Shown: piece after piece, positions 1-10,300 of the stretch | Position numbering within the stretch: position 1 is the first letter of the stretch | Layout: each line of letters opens with the position of its first letter | Origin: Cryptococcus deneoformans JEC21 | Lineage: Eukaryota > Basidiomycota > Tremellomycetes > Tremellales > Cryptococcaceae | Assembly: GCF_000091045.1 (NCBI RefSeq) | Contig: NC_006684.1 | Span: forward strand, 645,001 to 667,500 | Direction: 5' to 3' | Length of the DNA stretch: 22,500 bases | The notes under the pieces: model-generated | What the model saw: the letters and a program-made list of their open reading frames with translations, nothing else | Told to the model about the DNA's origin: nothing | Databases searched by the model: none | Program-made: the position numbers and the translations under genes

Positions 1-1127
1 GGTCGAGGAGTGGCACCGGTGGGAACGGTTGTGTCTTTAATAACATGGTCAATAGGGAGATTCAAATGCTTTGCAATGATACTCGTCATGTCATATTTAG
101 TAAGAGCAGGAGCTGGAGAAGCATAGTGCAAAATGGGAGGGAGTGGCTTCTCCAAGTCTGGGTTGCGAAATGTCAGCTTTGCTGAGCAAATGAGGTGTAC
201 TTACGAGCCAGATCATAAAGCACCCGGCCAATGTCTTCCACGTTGGTAGGGAATCTGACTTGTCTGGCATCCATCTTATAGGTCTTGCCAGACTGGTCCT
301 CGACAACATCTCGAAGGATGTTGACGGCGGATTCAGCATTGTATTCTGTCCTCCCGTATAAAACGGGGATTCGGAGAACAGAGACCTTTGCACCCTTCTC
401 ATGCTCAGCGAGGACAGCCTTTTCACCGTCGAGCTTTTGACGACCGTACATTTGAAGAGGGTCAGGGGTGTCATTGACCTCATAAGGAGGGCTACGATTG
501 ATTTGTCAGGGAAGGCTTTGCTTATAGAGCGACGGATGAACCTACTTGCGACCATTGAAGACATAGTCAGTGGAAATGTAAATAAGAGTGAACCCTTGCT
601 CTTTGGCAAGAGAAGCAAGCTGAGCAGGGACAGCAGCATTAATCTATAAGGCAACAAGAAATCAGACATTGTCCATCCGAAGAAAGGGTACCCAGTTTAC
701 CTTTGCGGCTTTCTCGGGATCCTGAAGATAGCAAAGGGTCAGTTTCAAATTTGCCAACATTTCATAAAGGAACCTACGGCCTCAGCAACATCAGGGCGGC
801 GCTCGGCAGCGCCTAGTTTTCTGTTAGCTATGGTGTGTATCTTGACAGGCGTTCACTTTCAAAGACGTACAGTGTACGACAACTGAATTGCAGGTTAGCT
901 CCGGAAGGCTTCGAAGGCGACATTTACTCACAGTCTATGTCGTTGCTTCCGAAGAAATTTTTGACAGCCTCCTGGTCCATCAAGTCGAGCTTGGTGTAGT
1001 GAGGGTCCCTATCAGCTCGGCTATTGGCGAGAGAGATGACTTGGTCACCCTGGGAGATGAAGTAGGCGGCAACAGCTCGTCCAAGAAGACCACTAGCACC
1101 GGTTACTGCAACGTTTTTGGCTACCAT
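1..1127 (-). CDS. MAT2B: MAT2B-like NAD(P)-binding protein (methionine adenosyltransferase regulatory subunit beta family), 3' end outside window
   Basis: Spliced by hand on the minus strand: exons 1127-932, 882-871, 812-778, 721-701, 643-546, 491-205 and 157-1 (continuing out of the window), all frame-consistent, giving about 268 residues of an expected ~330. It is an extended short-chain dehydrogenase/RmlD-type Rossmann protein: the glycine motif VTGASGLLG is near residues 8-16, HCAAERRPDV follows, YISTDYVFNGR is at about 110-120, and the catalytic-type pair YGRQK is Tyr136/Lys140. The later stretch LRIPVLYGR and the motif RFPTNVEDIGRVL match the MAT2B family. In mammals the beta subunit binds the SAM synthetase catalytic subunit and tunes it; a fungal role is inferred from similarity only. 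The second exon is only 12 nt and encodes the VVH before the conserved Cys. The gene is divergent from the IML2-like gene, with 306 bp between starts. Related RmlD-type reductases are the main alternative. Confidence 0.9.
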
Positions 1128-1433
1128 TATCGTGAAAATTTGGAGAAGGGGATATGAAAGTGGGAAGTGGATATAATCAAGCGGAAAAGGGCTAATTGCT
1201 GCTTGTAAACGTATGTGGAACTCTTGGCTGGAGAAAGTTACCGCCGGTTCCTGTCGTGCCTGGCAGAGTCTTGTTATCCGCGTGGCAGTTATGTATATGC
1301 TTAATAATAAATTTAATAGAGGAAACATGTGAAGTCAGACGGTCACTCGTAAGCCCGATGGCCGCCCTCATCCGTCCACCTGTTATTTTCTGTCTGACGT
1401 CTTCTGCCTCTTCCATTTATTCCCAACATCGCC
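1128..1433. promoter_or_regulatory. Shared divergent promoter of the MAT2B-like and IML2-like genes
   Basis: This 306 bp interval separates two opposite start codons and must hold both promoters and both 5' leaders. The right part, before the plus-strand ATG at 1434, is rich in C and T (cttctgcctcttccatttat), as is typical of fungal leaders. An AT-rich patch lies at about 1297-1320 (cttaataataaatttaatag) and could serve as a nucleosome-poor core. I recognise no specific factor site. Confidence 0.6.
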
Positions 1434-4400
1434 ATGCCTTTCGGTCGCAAGTCAACAACATCGAAGAAGAAAAGCCTCAATTCCGATGATTTGCCCAGGG
1501 CGCCTAGCTCGAAGACCGATACGCCCGCAAAGATGAGGGATGTAAGCAACTCGAGCGCGATCGATGACGGAACGAGCTCGACAGGCAAACACAAGAGGAG
1601 GCATACATTGCTGGGGTAAGAATACCACTCCCGATCTATTTGAATCCTGCTGATCTAACGATGATTTTTGTATTATCTCTCTCTAGCTCCAAAGGACGAA
1701 AAAAGCTTTCGTCTTTGTTCTCTTCATCTTCGTCTCTCTCCTCTTATACGGAGCGCGAAGGAACTGCATCCCCTAAGCATGGCCGATCCAAGCTCAACGT
1801 ATCATCGACTTCTTCGGGTACTTCGACACCTTCCCGGTCCACTCAGCTTAGTGATGCCACAAATGCTCAGAAAGCTCTCAACCAGCTAAGCATTGGAACC
1901 GCTGGTAATCAGATGACGGAGTCTCCGGAATCATCGCCAACTGTCACAACAGATGGAGCAGCAAGGCGTCAGCGACGTGACAGCTTGTGGTCGCAGTGGG
2001 AGCTGGAGGGGGCAGGTGAATCGTCCGATGAAGACGATGCGTTCCTCACGCCTTCCGAGGGCCTCAGCGAAGTAGAGGAGGAGGACGAACAAGAGAACGA
2101 GCCTCCTACCGCTCCCAAAAGGACAAGTCAGCCTTCAGACGAAGCTGCTGTTGTTGATGCTGCATCTTCAACCCCTGACCATCTATCCTCTTCCACGGAT
2201 GTCAAGGTAGAGCCTACAAACGTTGCCAAGGGTTCAGTTACTTCTAGTGGTGATATTGCCGGAACAGGAACTTCAACTATCCATAGAAGCCTTCCATCAA
2301 CTGCCGAGACAAAAGTCAAGCGACACATGTCTCATAACCGTCCTAGCGCAACTACTGTCGACCAGGCTGCAGTATTAGGTGATGACATCGAGACATGTCG
2401 AGAGGCTATTCGCCTATTTTTGACCAGCCGAATGAAGGAGGCTGAAGAGTTTTGCGAGGAAAGCGAGTCAGAAGGCCACCACCTCTATTTGCAAAGCGCA
2501 ATGGGTATCATTGAAGCGCTCAAAGGCATGATGACTTTCGACTCTGTTGACTTGCACAACGCTCTCGAAATCTGCAAATCGACTGCGGTTACGGCGTCGT
2601 CTCTCCGTCGACCTTCTGACAACGTTTTCTCCCGTCTAGGAGGTATGGTGAAATCTCATGGAGGTTTGGCCAGGGTGAAAGCCATGACACCACTGGAGAG
2701 GCATGCGGAGTTAGTCTATGCGGAGCAATCGTTAATGAAGGCAATGTTGGCCATTATCAGCGGAGGTGACTGGATCGGACTGGTCAGAGAGGCGTAGGTA
2801 GATTTCTCATTTGGCAGCTTTGGTGGCTAATCTGGCTTTAGCTTCAATATGCGCACTGCTCATGGTATCTATCGAAATTTGCAGCATTTCTTGGAGGATG
2901 CAGATAAGCATGGCTATGACGATGACATTGACATGGACTTCCGATCTGTGAGTCTTCCCTCTCGTGTCAGATAATGTTTGTTTATTTGTTTCAGGGTGTT
3001 CTTCTTGGTACTGGCACATCATCTCTTATGCTATCTCTTCTACCTGGCAAGGTTCTGAAGGTAAGACATGTGCCCGTTTAACACCGTATGCTTGAACCCG
3101 CTGACTGTTTATGCTCATAGATTGCCGAAGTCTTTGGCTACGCCGGAGACCGAAAAGTCGCTCTGGCAACGCTCATGGCTGCCGGTGGTTGGTCTCACGA
3201 CTCACCGGAGCCTACTTTCAACGAGAAGAACGAGGGATTGAGGAGGCCCGTTTGTGATCTGATCTTGTTGGCCTTCCACTTGGTGATTTCTGTCCTAATG
3301 TAGGTCGTTCCTATGATCTATTATGACCTCTCGAACTGGAAGGCTAATGCAAATACAGTCCCATTACCGGCGTAGACGTTCCCCTAGCAAAGAACGTCTT
3401 GGCGTACAACATGAGGCGATACCCTAACGGTATGCGTCCACATATGGCCGTCGGAACATTGGGGGCTCATGTAATGATTAGGTGTTTTCTTCCTGTACTT
3501 CCAAGCTCGACTCCACACTACACAATGCCAACCTGCAGAAGCCAACGATTCCCTTCAGCGAGCTTTAGATCTCAAGCTGGAATATATTCAGTTGCAACAC
3601 ATGTGCTTGGTCCGTCATTCATTTTGGAGAGCGTAACGATAATTACTGATGCCTGGACAGTGGGATTACGCTTGTAATTATATGATGCTGGGTAAATGGA
3701 AAGGCGCTCTGGACTGTTTCTCAATTCTCAAAGACGAGTCTAATTGGAGTCGAGCCGTATACACATAGTAAGTCCAATTGGACATAACGAAGGATTCACG
3801 AAACTGATCTATCCCAAAGCGCCGCTGCTGCTTGCATCGTTGAATTGGTCGAGGATGGCGACCAGGATGCCAAAATGTCGGAAGCCGATAGGTTGATGCA
3901 GCAGATACCAAAGTTGACTAAAAAAATTGCTGGCAAGTCATTGCCAATTGAGGTGCGCTTTCCAAATCTTCAACTTTTTTTTTTTATTTTTCTTTCTTTG
4001 CCATTGTTGACCTTGAGCGCGTAGAAATTTGCCTCTCGAAAGGCCCGAAAATTCTCATCGCAATCTTCTCGCCTTTTCCTTCCTGCTCTAGAGCTGGCCT
4101 ACGTCTTTGGATCATTATCAAATACCCCTCGAAGGAGTCTTCTCGATATCCATGTACCTAGGTTGAATGAAATGATGAAGAAGTTGGAGAATGGTGAAGA
4201 GAATTACGGCAATGGCACTGGCAAAGAGTACTGGGATGGTGGGTGTGTCGTCACACAGAACCAGAAACGAGAGGGACTAACGGCGATGAAATAGACTATG
4301 TCCTAGCACACTTCCTTCGCGGCATGTGTCAATTCATCGCGCGATACCAACCTGTGGATGCCGAGCCTTCAACTCTAGTGGTACTCCCAACGGACCCGTC

Positions 4401-4776
4401 GGACCCCGATCTCGATCAAGCAGCCGAAAAAGATTTCCAAGCAGTCATCAGGCATACTCCTGATGTCCAGCTCGATCACTGGATCTTATATCATTGTTAT
4501 TATGAGTTGGGTAGACTGTATGCGAGAAGAGGGGATGATGATCAGGCAAAGTATCACTTTGAAGTGGTTATGTCTGGTGAGCCCGTGTCCGATACTTAAT
4601 TCAGGAGAGGGGATTGCAGACTGACCACTTGCCCAATAGGAAAATTGCCGGATCACAATGCATACATGGCTAAAGCGGCGGGCAAATACTCTCTCGAAGG
4701 TGCTTTACTTCTCAAAACACATGCGGCCTTATCTGCTGTAAAAGAACGAGAGAAAGAAAGTTCCGGTAAAAGGTAG
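1434..4776 (+). CDS. IML2: IML2/TTC39-family protein (inclusion body clearance/outer mitochondrial membrane type)
   Basis: Twelve exons: 1434-1615, 1687-2793, 2842-2947, 2995-3060, 3121-3299, 3359-3429, 3482-3609, 3661-3767, 3820-3952, 4025-4238, 4295-4576 and 4640-4776; together 2712 nt, 903 residues, with all phases matching. Residues 1 to about 290 are a Ser/Thr/Glu-rich, probably disordered head. From about residue 293 (DIETCREAIRLFLTSRMKEA) the protein is helical and TPR-like, with family landmarks such as LLGTGTSSLMLSLLP, AYNMRRYPNG, FFLYFQARL, YMMLGKWKGAL and YVLAHFLRGMCQFI. Yeast Iml2 is linked to clearance of protein inclusions and lipid droplets, and animal TTC39 proteins to lipid homeostasis; the role here is inferred. 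The donor of the seventh intron is GTCCGT rather than GTRNGT. Intron 9 (3953-4024) contains a long T-run. The start at 1434 follows a CT-rich leader and is the first ATG of the conserved frame. Confidence 0.88.
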
Positions 4777-5294
4777 TAGTTGTTTAGAGGGAGGTTTCAT
4801 GGGATGGTCCGGTAAAGCGAAAGGGCCAGATGTTGAGGAATACGGTAGTGTATAATGTCTGCAATCTTGATACCAATCTTTAGCGTCGTGCATACCGACG
4901 TGAGATGATCTTTATGGAACTTTTTCTATCCTTTCTGCTGATATAATTGGTCACCAACAAGTGATATGATGATCCTTTCAGCAGCAACTGCAGCGTACGA
5001 ATGGAAGAAACTGCAGTACTTTTCTTTCACTGTTATAATCTAATCAGCATCCTCAGATTGATCTTTATTCCTCATTCCCGTATCCGATTGTGACTTTCAG
5101 AGGTAAAGAAATAGTCACCCCAAAGCCAATAATAGTACCCACCCACCACACAAACTCCTCAGCATCATCCCTTTCTCTCCTTGCTCTGTTTTCCTAAAAA
5201 CTTTCATCCGGTCTCTTGATCCACTTGGCGAGCTTTTTTTCGCAGCAATTTACGCCTCAAAGCCATACCCACTATACAACGCGACATAGTAACG
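4777..5294. other. Intergenic: IML2 3' region and putative promoter/leader of a small transcript
   Basis: No coding frame is supported here. The first part should be the 3' untranslated region of the upstream gene. From about 5155 the plus strand becomes pyrimidine-rich (ctttctctccttgctctg), resembling a transcription start/leader, and a strong 3' splice site (agctttttttcgcag) ends at 5245. A possible partner donor (ggtaaagaa) lies at about 5102, but I cannot prove the pairing. Confidence 0.4.
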
Positions 5295-6480
5295 ATGTGT
5301 GACCGCGCACCGGGACACAGACCCGGTAGTGGATTACCCCCGCCTAACCCACCGCCCTACGTGCCCCCCTCCAGAAGGAAGAGAGACGAGGTGTAAAATA
5401 AGAGGTCGGTGGCTGCACTGTTGAGTAGTATTCATATAGTACCAACAAGAATATGTAATGGTTTGATGGGTATTCTGTCAAGGCTCAGTATGGACAGCAA
5501 ATATTACATACAACAGCAGGAGGATCATAATCATCGTCTGTCCGTCACAGCGTCGGACGTCGTGCCGGGAGTGCAAGTCACACCGAATCGTTGTGCATTC
5601 ATATGTGATCAGAGCATTGAAATCAGTATGACACTGACAGTCCATGAATGGTTTTGGTATGTCGTCTGTCGTCTTCTTTCGGTTGGTGCTTTTTTCTTTT
5701 CATCTTATTGACAACTGACGACAGAAAAGGTCCACCATACTTCGTTGTCGGGGAAATCCGAAAGGCTCGTGATGACGATATATAAGTAGTTATAGTACCA
5801 GTGCTAAATGAGCTATTTTTGGGCACATGGAGGGAGACAAAGCGAACAGAAGGTGTAGAAAGATAAAATAAAATAAAAGAGGATATCATGGTTATTTATG
5901 ATGAGATCTTTTGCAAGCCTGGATGCTGCATTGCCGCCTGGCTGCATTAATCGACATTCCACACAAACGCCGCACGGCGGTTATAACAACGTCACACGAG
6001 GTATGAGGACTACGTCGCCGCCCTGAGGACGAAGAACTTTATCCTTCTATTTTATGATGAATGATGTGATGGTGGTGGGTGAAATATGGAGGAAGAGCTG
6101 ATGGAGCACAATGGAGAGACGACGAAAGAAGATAGAAGCGGTCACTCTCGACGAAGAGCGGTGGTAAAACGTTGCGGGATGTTGCTGTCTACGCCGAGAT
6201 CTAAGCTCGGCTGTATACGAGAAATGCTTAGCAGTCTCCGTTGTGCTGCTGGAAACGAGGAGAGAAAGGGCACAAGATTAAGGTGCCAACATTATATGTA
6301 CGACTCTTCCCAGTTCGCGTCGTTCTAGAGGCAAGCTAACGAGAACGCGAAGAGCTAGGGCGGCTACTATAATTTTTTAACTCTACTGATAATTACGACT
6401 CGTAAGTCTTGTTGCTGCCGAATGCAAGCCGGGAGCCGGATGCAAAGTACAGATACCAATAGTGATCTAACTGTAATCAG
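5200..6480 (+). ncRNA. Putative spliced transcript of unknown type (introns 5657-5724 and 6402-6480)
   Basis: Two intron-like segments stand out in DNA without a long conserved ORF. The first has donor GTATGT at 5657, a T-rich tract, branch CTGAC at about 5715 and acceptor ACAG at 5721-5724; its 68 nt length is typical for this window. The second has donor GTAAGT at 6402, branch CTAAC at 6467-6471 and acceptor ATCAG at 6480 (79 nt). They could belong to a long non-coding RNA, to a small-protein gene, or to a long leader of the PH-domain gene downstream. Splicing across the first joins a 23-codon frame beginning at 5644, which I consider weak. Transcript ends are not defined by the sequence. 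Confidence 0.35.
5295..5396 (+). CDS. Putative 33-residue proline-rich small ORF
   Basis: This short frame is flanked by gene-like features. ATG at 5295 runs to TAA at 5394-5396 and encodes a 33-residue peptide with a compact proline-rich core (SGLPPPNPPPYVPPS) followed by a basic stretch (RRKRDE). It lies downstream of a CT-rich leader and a good 3' splice site at 5245, and upstream of a well-formed intron at 5657-5724, so the surrounding DNA is probably transcribed on the plus strand. I do not recognise a family. It may be a genuine micropeptide, an upstream ORF of a longer transcript, or chance: proline-rich frames arise easily in C-rich DNA. No second exon that would extend the frame could be established. 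Confidence 0.3.
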   Translation: MCDRAPGHRPGSGLPPPNPPPYVPPSRRKRDEV

Positions 6481-6690
6481 CAGCAGCAGTTGGTGTCAAT
6501 GAGCAGAACGAATGATCCCGTATGCGTCTGTGAGGAAAGATAGCTAAAGCGGCGACTGTTCATTGCATGGATAAACAGGGCCTGAAATAGACCTGGGGTC
6601 GAGCGTTGGGACATGCATAGGCAATGAGTTAGAAGCAAACTGAAATCAGCGACGAGGCCGGGCGGCGGTTGTCACTGTGGAGTTTTTGAG
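5397..6690. other. Gap without a recognisable protein-coding gene
   Basis: The longest open frames (5409-5711 and 6086-6328, both plus; 5623-5889, minus) have no recognisable motif, and the first runs straight through the intron-like segment at 5657-5724. I found no tRNA cloverleaf, no repeat family and no transposon remnant. The only gene-like signals are the two intron signatures described separately. Confidence 0.5.
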
Positions 6691-7378
6691 AGCATGACGT
6701 CGAGGCTGGGGCTGGACGTGTTGGCTTATTATCGCCACCTATTGCACTCTTCCAACCCTCCTTTCCACTTGTCCCAACGCCCACAGCGCCTCCCTCCCCT
6801 CCGCGAAAAGTCCCCCAAACCGTCTCCTCTTCCCCATCCCCTGCCCCGCGCCAACAGAAGGCTCGCATATCTCGCCGGATCAGCTAATTAACCCATCGGT
6901 CTTCGCCCCTTGTCCCTAGACCCGTTCCTCACTCTACCGCACTCGTCGACCTGGGGGGCCCATCGCTTTCGACTTGTTCCGCCAGCCTTTTCCAGCTCTC
7001 TGGCAGTCCTTTCCACTCTCTGGCAGTCCTTTTCCATTTCTCTGGCAGCTTCATCCCACAGTGCATAGCCTCGGACGGCGATCTCTCAGAATCGGCAAGA
7101 AAATTGGCCAAGAGCCAAGAGATCCGTGAGTCCGTTTGCCCGTCGCATTCATCGGCATCGCCATTCGCCTATCTCACGTTTTGCATCAACAGAGGATATT
7201 GCTGCTGCTGTACCCGTACAAGTGAACAAACAGTGAGTCACCCGTCCTCACTTACGATTTTCCACCCCCTGCGTGTGCGTCTCATGTCGCCCAATAACCA
7301 TCTTGCAGTACATATCATCAGTGTCAAATATCCCATCTAGCTCCTCCGGAACTACTACTAGCGGACGCACAGCTCAAT
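6691..7378 (+). promoter_or_regulatory. Long CT-rich 5' leader of the PH-domain gene, with a leader intron and upstream ORFs
   Basis: From about 6730 the plus strand is strongly pyrimidine-rich up to the start codon at 7379, which suggests promoter plus transcribed leader. A leader intron is likely at 7233-7308: donor GTGAGT, branch-like ataacc and acceptor cttgcag, 76 nt. Upstream ATGs (for example 6694 and 7104) open short frames that end before or overlap the main start, so translation of the main protein may be dampened by upstream ORFs. The three-copy repeat at 6986-7048 sits inside this leader. Confidence 0.5.
6986..7048 (+). repeat. Three-copy short tandem repeat, about 20 bp unit
   Basis: Three imperfect head-to-tail copies of a unit like ccttttccannctctggca are visible, with cores tctctggcag at about 6996, 7016 and 7039. 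The copies differ by small indels in the T-run and by a few substitutions. The array is pyrimidine-rich and lies in the leader of the PH-domain gene, so it could carry repeated RNA-binding or promoter elements, or be simple slippage. Confidence 0.7.
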
Positions 7379-10300
7379 ATGCCCCTATTCTTCCAACGCT
7401 CTCGGCGGGCTTCCGAAGCCCCTCCTGCGCTCCATCCTCCGGATCCCCAGGTCCACAAGCGGCTCTCCATAGATGCGACGTCCAACACAGATCACAACCC
7501 GCCATTTTCAAGCATGAACAGTACAAAACTCAAGACGCTGCTGGGAGCTGGTCCTGGGAGTGGTAGCCAGTCTGGGACGCCGAAAAAAGAAAGGATGAAA
7601 AAGAAATTGACTACCCCATCAATGTTTTTCCGCCGTAATTCTAGCTCTTCTCCCGAGCCTCCCAGGCAATCTTCGACGTCACTCGACCAGGGGAGCCATG
7701 GGTTACCCGGATCTGCGCCTGTTGCCACAAGACCTGGAAACGAACTTGCCATGGCCGATTATCGGGATTCTGCGCAAAAATTGTCCACCAAGCCAGTCAA
7801 CGCTGGGTATTTCCCATCAGCCACTGTCGTCCCTGATAACTTTATCCTTTCGCACACTGTTTCACCTGAAACATCCTCTCCATTGTCGCAAGAGTCAGTC
7901 AGTCCCAATGCGCGAACTCGCCCTTTATCGCGGACTTGGCAGCCGTCGTACCCTCTGGTGCTTCCGGATGAAGGATATGCGGAAGTTCCCCCCAATGAAC
8001 TAGTACCATTGACTACTGGCCCTGATATCGTTAGCGCGACGAATGACGAAAATGCAAAGCGTCGATCAACAGATGCGCAAATGTTGGACAGTCGGCCAAC
8101 TACAAAGCAGCAAGAAATGGTGGTGGTCCCCCCCGAACCGCAGCTTCCCACGCCACCGTTGAGCGGTAGAGTATCGCCCGAGACTGGATCACAAAATGAG
8201 GTGGACACAAGCCAGAGACGGCCGTCCTTGGCCCTCAATATCTCTGACGAAGTTTTGACGCCGAAGGCTCTGCAGCCTGTGTCCCGTGAGCAGGGGAATA
8301 TCAAGACATCTGTGGCTGGCGCCGACAGCCAGATGCTCTCTGGAAACGTCCATCCGCCAAAGACGCACAGCCAAGATATTCTCGCGATCGCACCATATCC
8401 AATCACCCATCACACTGCCTCTTCGATTCCCTCCATATCTGCCCCCCCCGCCACGCCTTCCTCAACCATGTCATCTTCATCCTCGCCTGTCCGTATGTCT
8501 CACCCAGGTCTATCCGTTCGCAAAACTACTGTCATTCACTCTCCCCCTATGCCCCAGCCCATCAGGAACCTGCCAACTCTAACCAATCTTGCAAGCTTAG
8601 CGGGTGACACCTCCAGTCCGACTCCAACAGCAACACCAGGTTGGGGGGAGTTGGCAAAGGAAGGAGGACCTAAAACGCCAGGAGGTGGAATCATGAGATC
8701 ACCGATAACAATGATGAACGGAGCAAGAACGCCAGCTTTAGGTTCATTTACATTGAATTTACCCCCAGGAAAGGCGAAGAAGACACCAATGACCGAGCAG
8801 GAATTGAGAAAGGCCAGGAGGGCGATGGTACGTTATTTGAATTTTGCTTCCAGCCATTCAAAGATCTGATTCGGTACATAGCCTGTGATGCTTCGCCAAC
8901 CGTCAACAGTACCCTCAAATGAGGATGACGAAGGTGGAGATGCCGGAGACGATGACGACGAGGAAGAATCTGAGGATGGCGTAGGCTCTGATGGTGATTC
9001 CGATAATGATAGCGAGGCGGAAACCACAAGGAATCCTTCGACAGTAGACTCAAGTCTCATGGGTTTTGCTGGGAGATTGGCCAGGAAAACTAGGACAGGT
9101 TCTTCAAGTCAAGTTGGAGAGATGGCGAAGAGTGCAGTAACGGAAGAAGGTGGTCAGTCACCGATATTTTCTCGCTAAAAGATCATTACTGACAGTTACA
9201 TTGCAGATGTAAGCGGATCAAGGGTATCAAATGCGTCTACGGATATACGTCATGAATCGGATTTTCCACGATTTAGTAACATGTCAAACGTACCCGGATC
9301 GACCATTATTCCCAAAGCCAATGGCAAATCAGTGTGGTCACTGAGTACACCTTGCGAAAAAAGCGAATCCACTTCTTGGGCACAGTTCAGTAATGAAGGT
9401 ACTCCTGTACAAGATGTTGTGCCGACGGTTATCGTTGATACTGGCAATGCGCAACCTACAGCTGGAGCCGCAGCTGCTATTGCGAGAGCCACTCTGGAGA
9501 GAGGCCAACCATCTAATCCGAGCACGCTTACCACAACATCGAGATGCTCCTCTGGATACTTTGATAGCCAGCCGTCGTCTTCTGGTCCCAGTGCTATGCC
9601 ATCGCCGCTACCTCGATTGGATAAAGGAAAGGGCAAGGATGCGGCTGTGGACTCGGGCTTGGCAGCATCAGTGACGGCGCCAAGAGTGGAGGACGAAGAG
9701 GAAAGGAGTGTTTTGGAGGAGGAAAGCGAGGTTGAGGAAGACGCGCGGAGAGAAGAGCTTGGAGCCAGCAGCGAGGATACTAGTGAGGTTTCTACTGAAG
9801 GTGGAACGCCATCAGTAGAAGCAAATGACACTGTCGAATCTACCGTTCAACCCCCGCCTTCTCAACAAGCCCCCCAACGTCCCTCTCTTTACACTCAGAC
9901 TTCCATCTCAATGATTAACCTTCCACCCAAACCTCAGGATAGCGGAGACAGTACTGCAGGTCGAATGCTCGTCAAACCAAAGTTGGAAACAGTCAAATCC
10001 GGTGAACAAATGCCCTTCCGTATCTCTTTGCCACCTCAACAAGAGCCTACTGGGCCAGGTGGTATTCTGAGCCCCCAAGAATGGGCCAAACCGCCTCCCA
10101 CTCCTGCGGCTGGATTGAATGGCTTCAATCTCTCAGTTGCCGGAAAGGATAAACAAAAAGAGTTGAAGAGAAGAAGGTCGGCAGATGATTTAGTGGCGCC
10201 ACCACCAAAATATGAGCCACCATTCCCCGGGACATTTATTCCAAAACCAAGGGACGAAGAGGGGAGGGAAAAGCTGCCAAAATACTGGTGCTCGGTAAGT

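Noticed and set aside
97..669. 190-codon minus-strand open frame
   Set aside because: It reads through two introns of the MAT2B-like gene in a non-conserved frame and covers its exons only out of phase.
3399..3677. 92-codon plus-strand open frame
   Set aside because: It runs through introns of the IML2-like gene; the conserved protein is recovered only by splicing at 3429/3482 and 3609/3661.
5409..5711. 100-codon plus-strand frame as a gene
   Set aside because: It crosses the well-formed intron 5657-5724, has no family motif, and splicing would create a stop at the junction.
6086..6328. 80-codon plus-strand frame as a gene
   Set aside because: No recognisable motif, no leader-like context and no splice support; ordinary chance length.
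7759..8406. 215-codon minus-strand frame
   Set aside because: It is antisense to the first exon of the PH-domain gene and contains no family motif; explained by codon bias of the real gene.
9250..9831. 193-codon Ser/Leu-rich minus-strand frame
   Set aside because: Antisense shadow of the acidic and Ser-rich exon 3 of the PH-domain gene.
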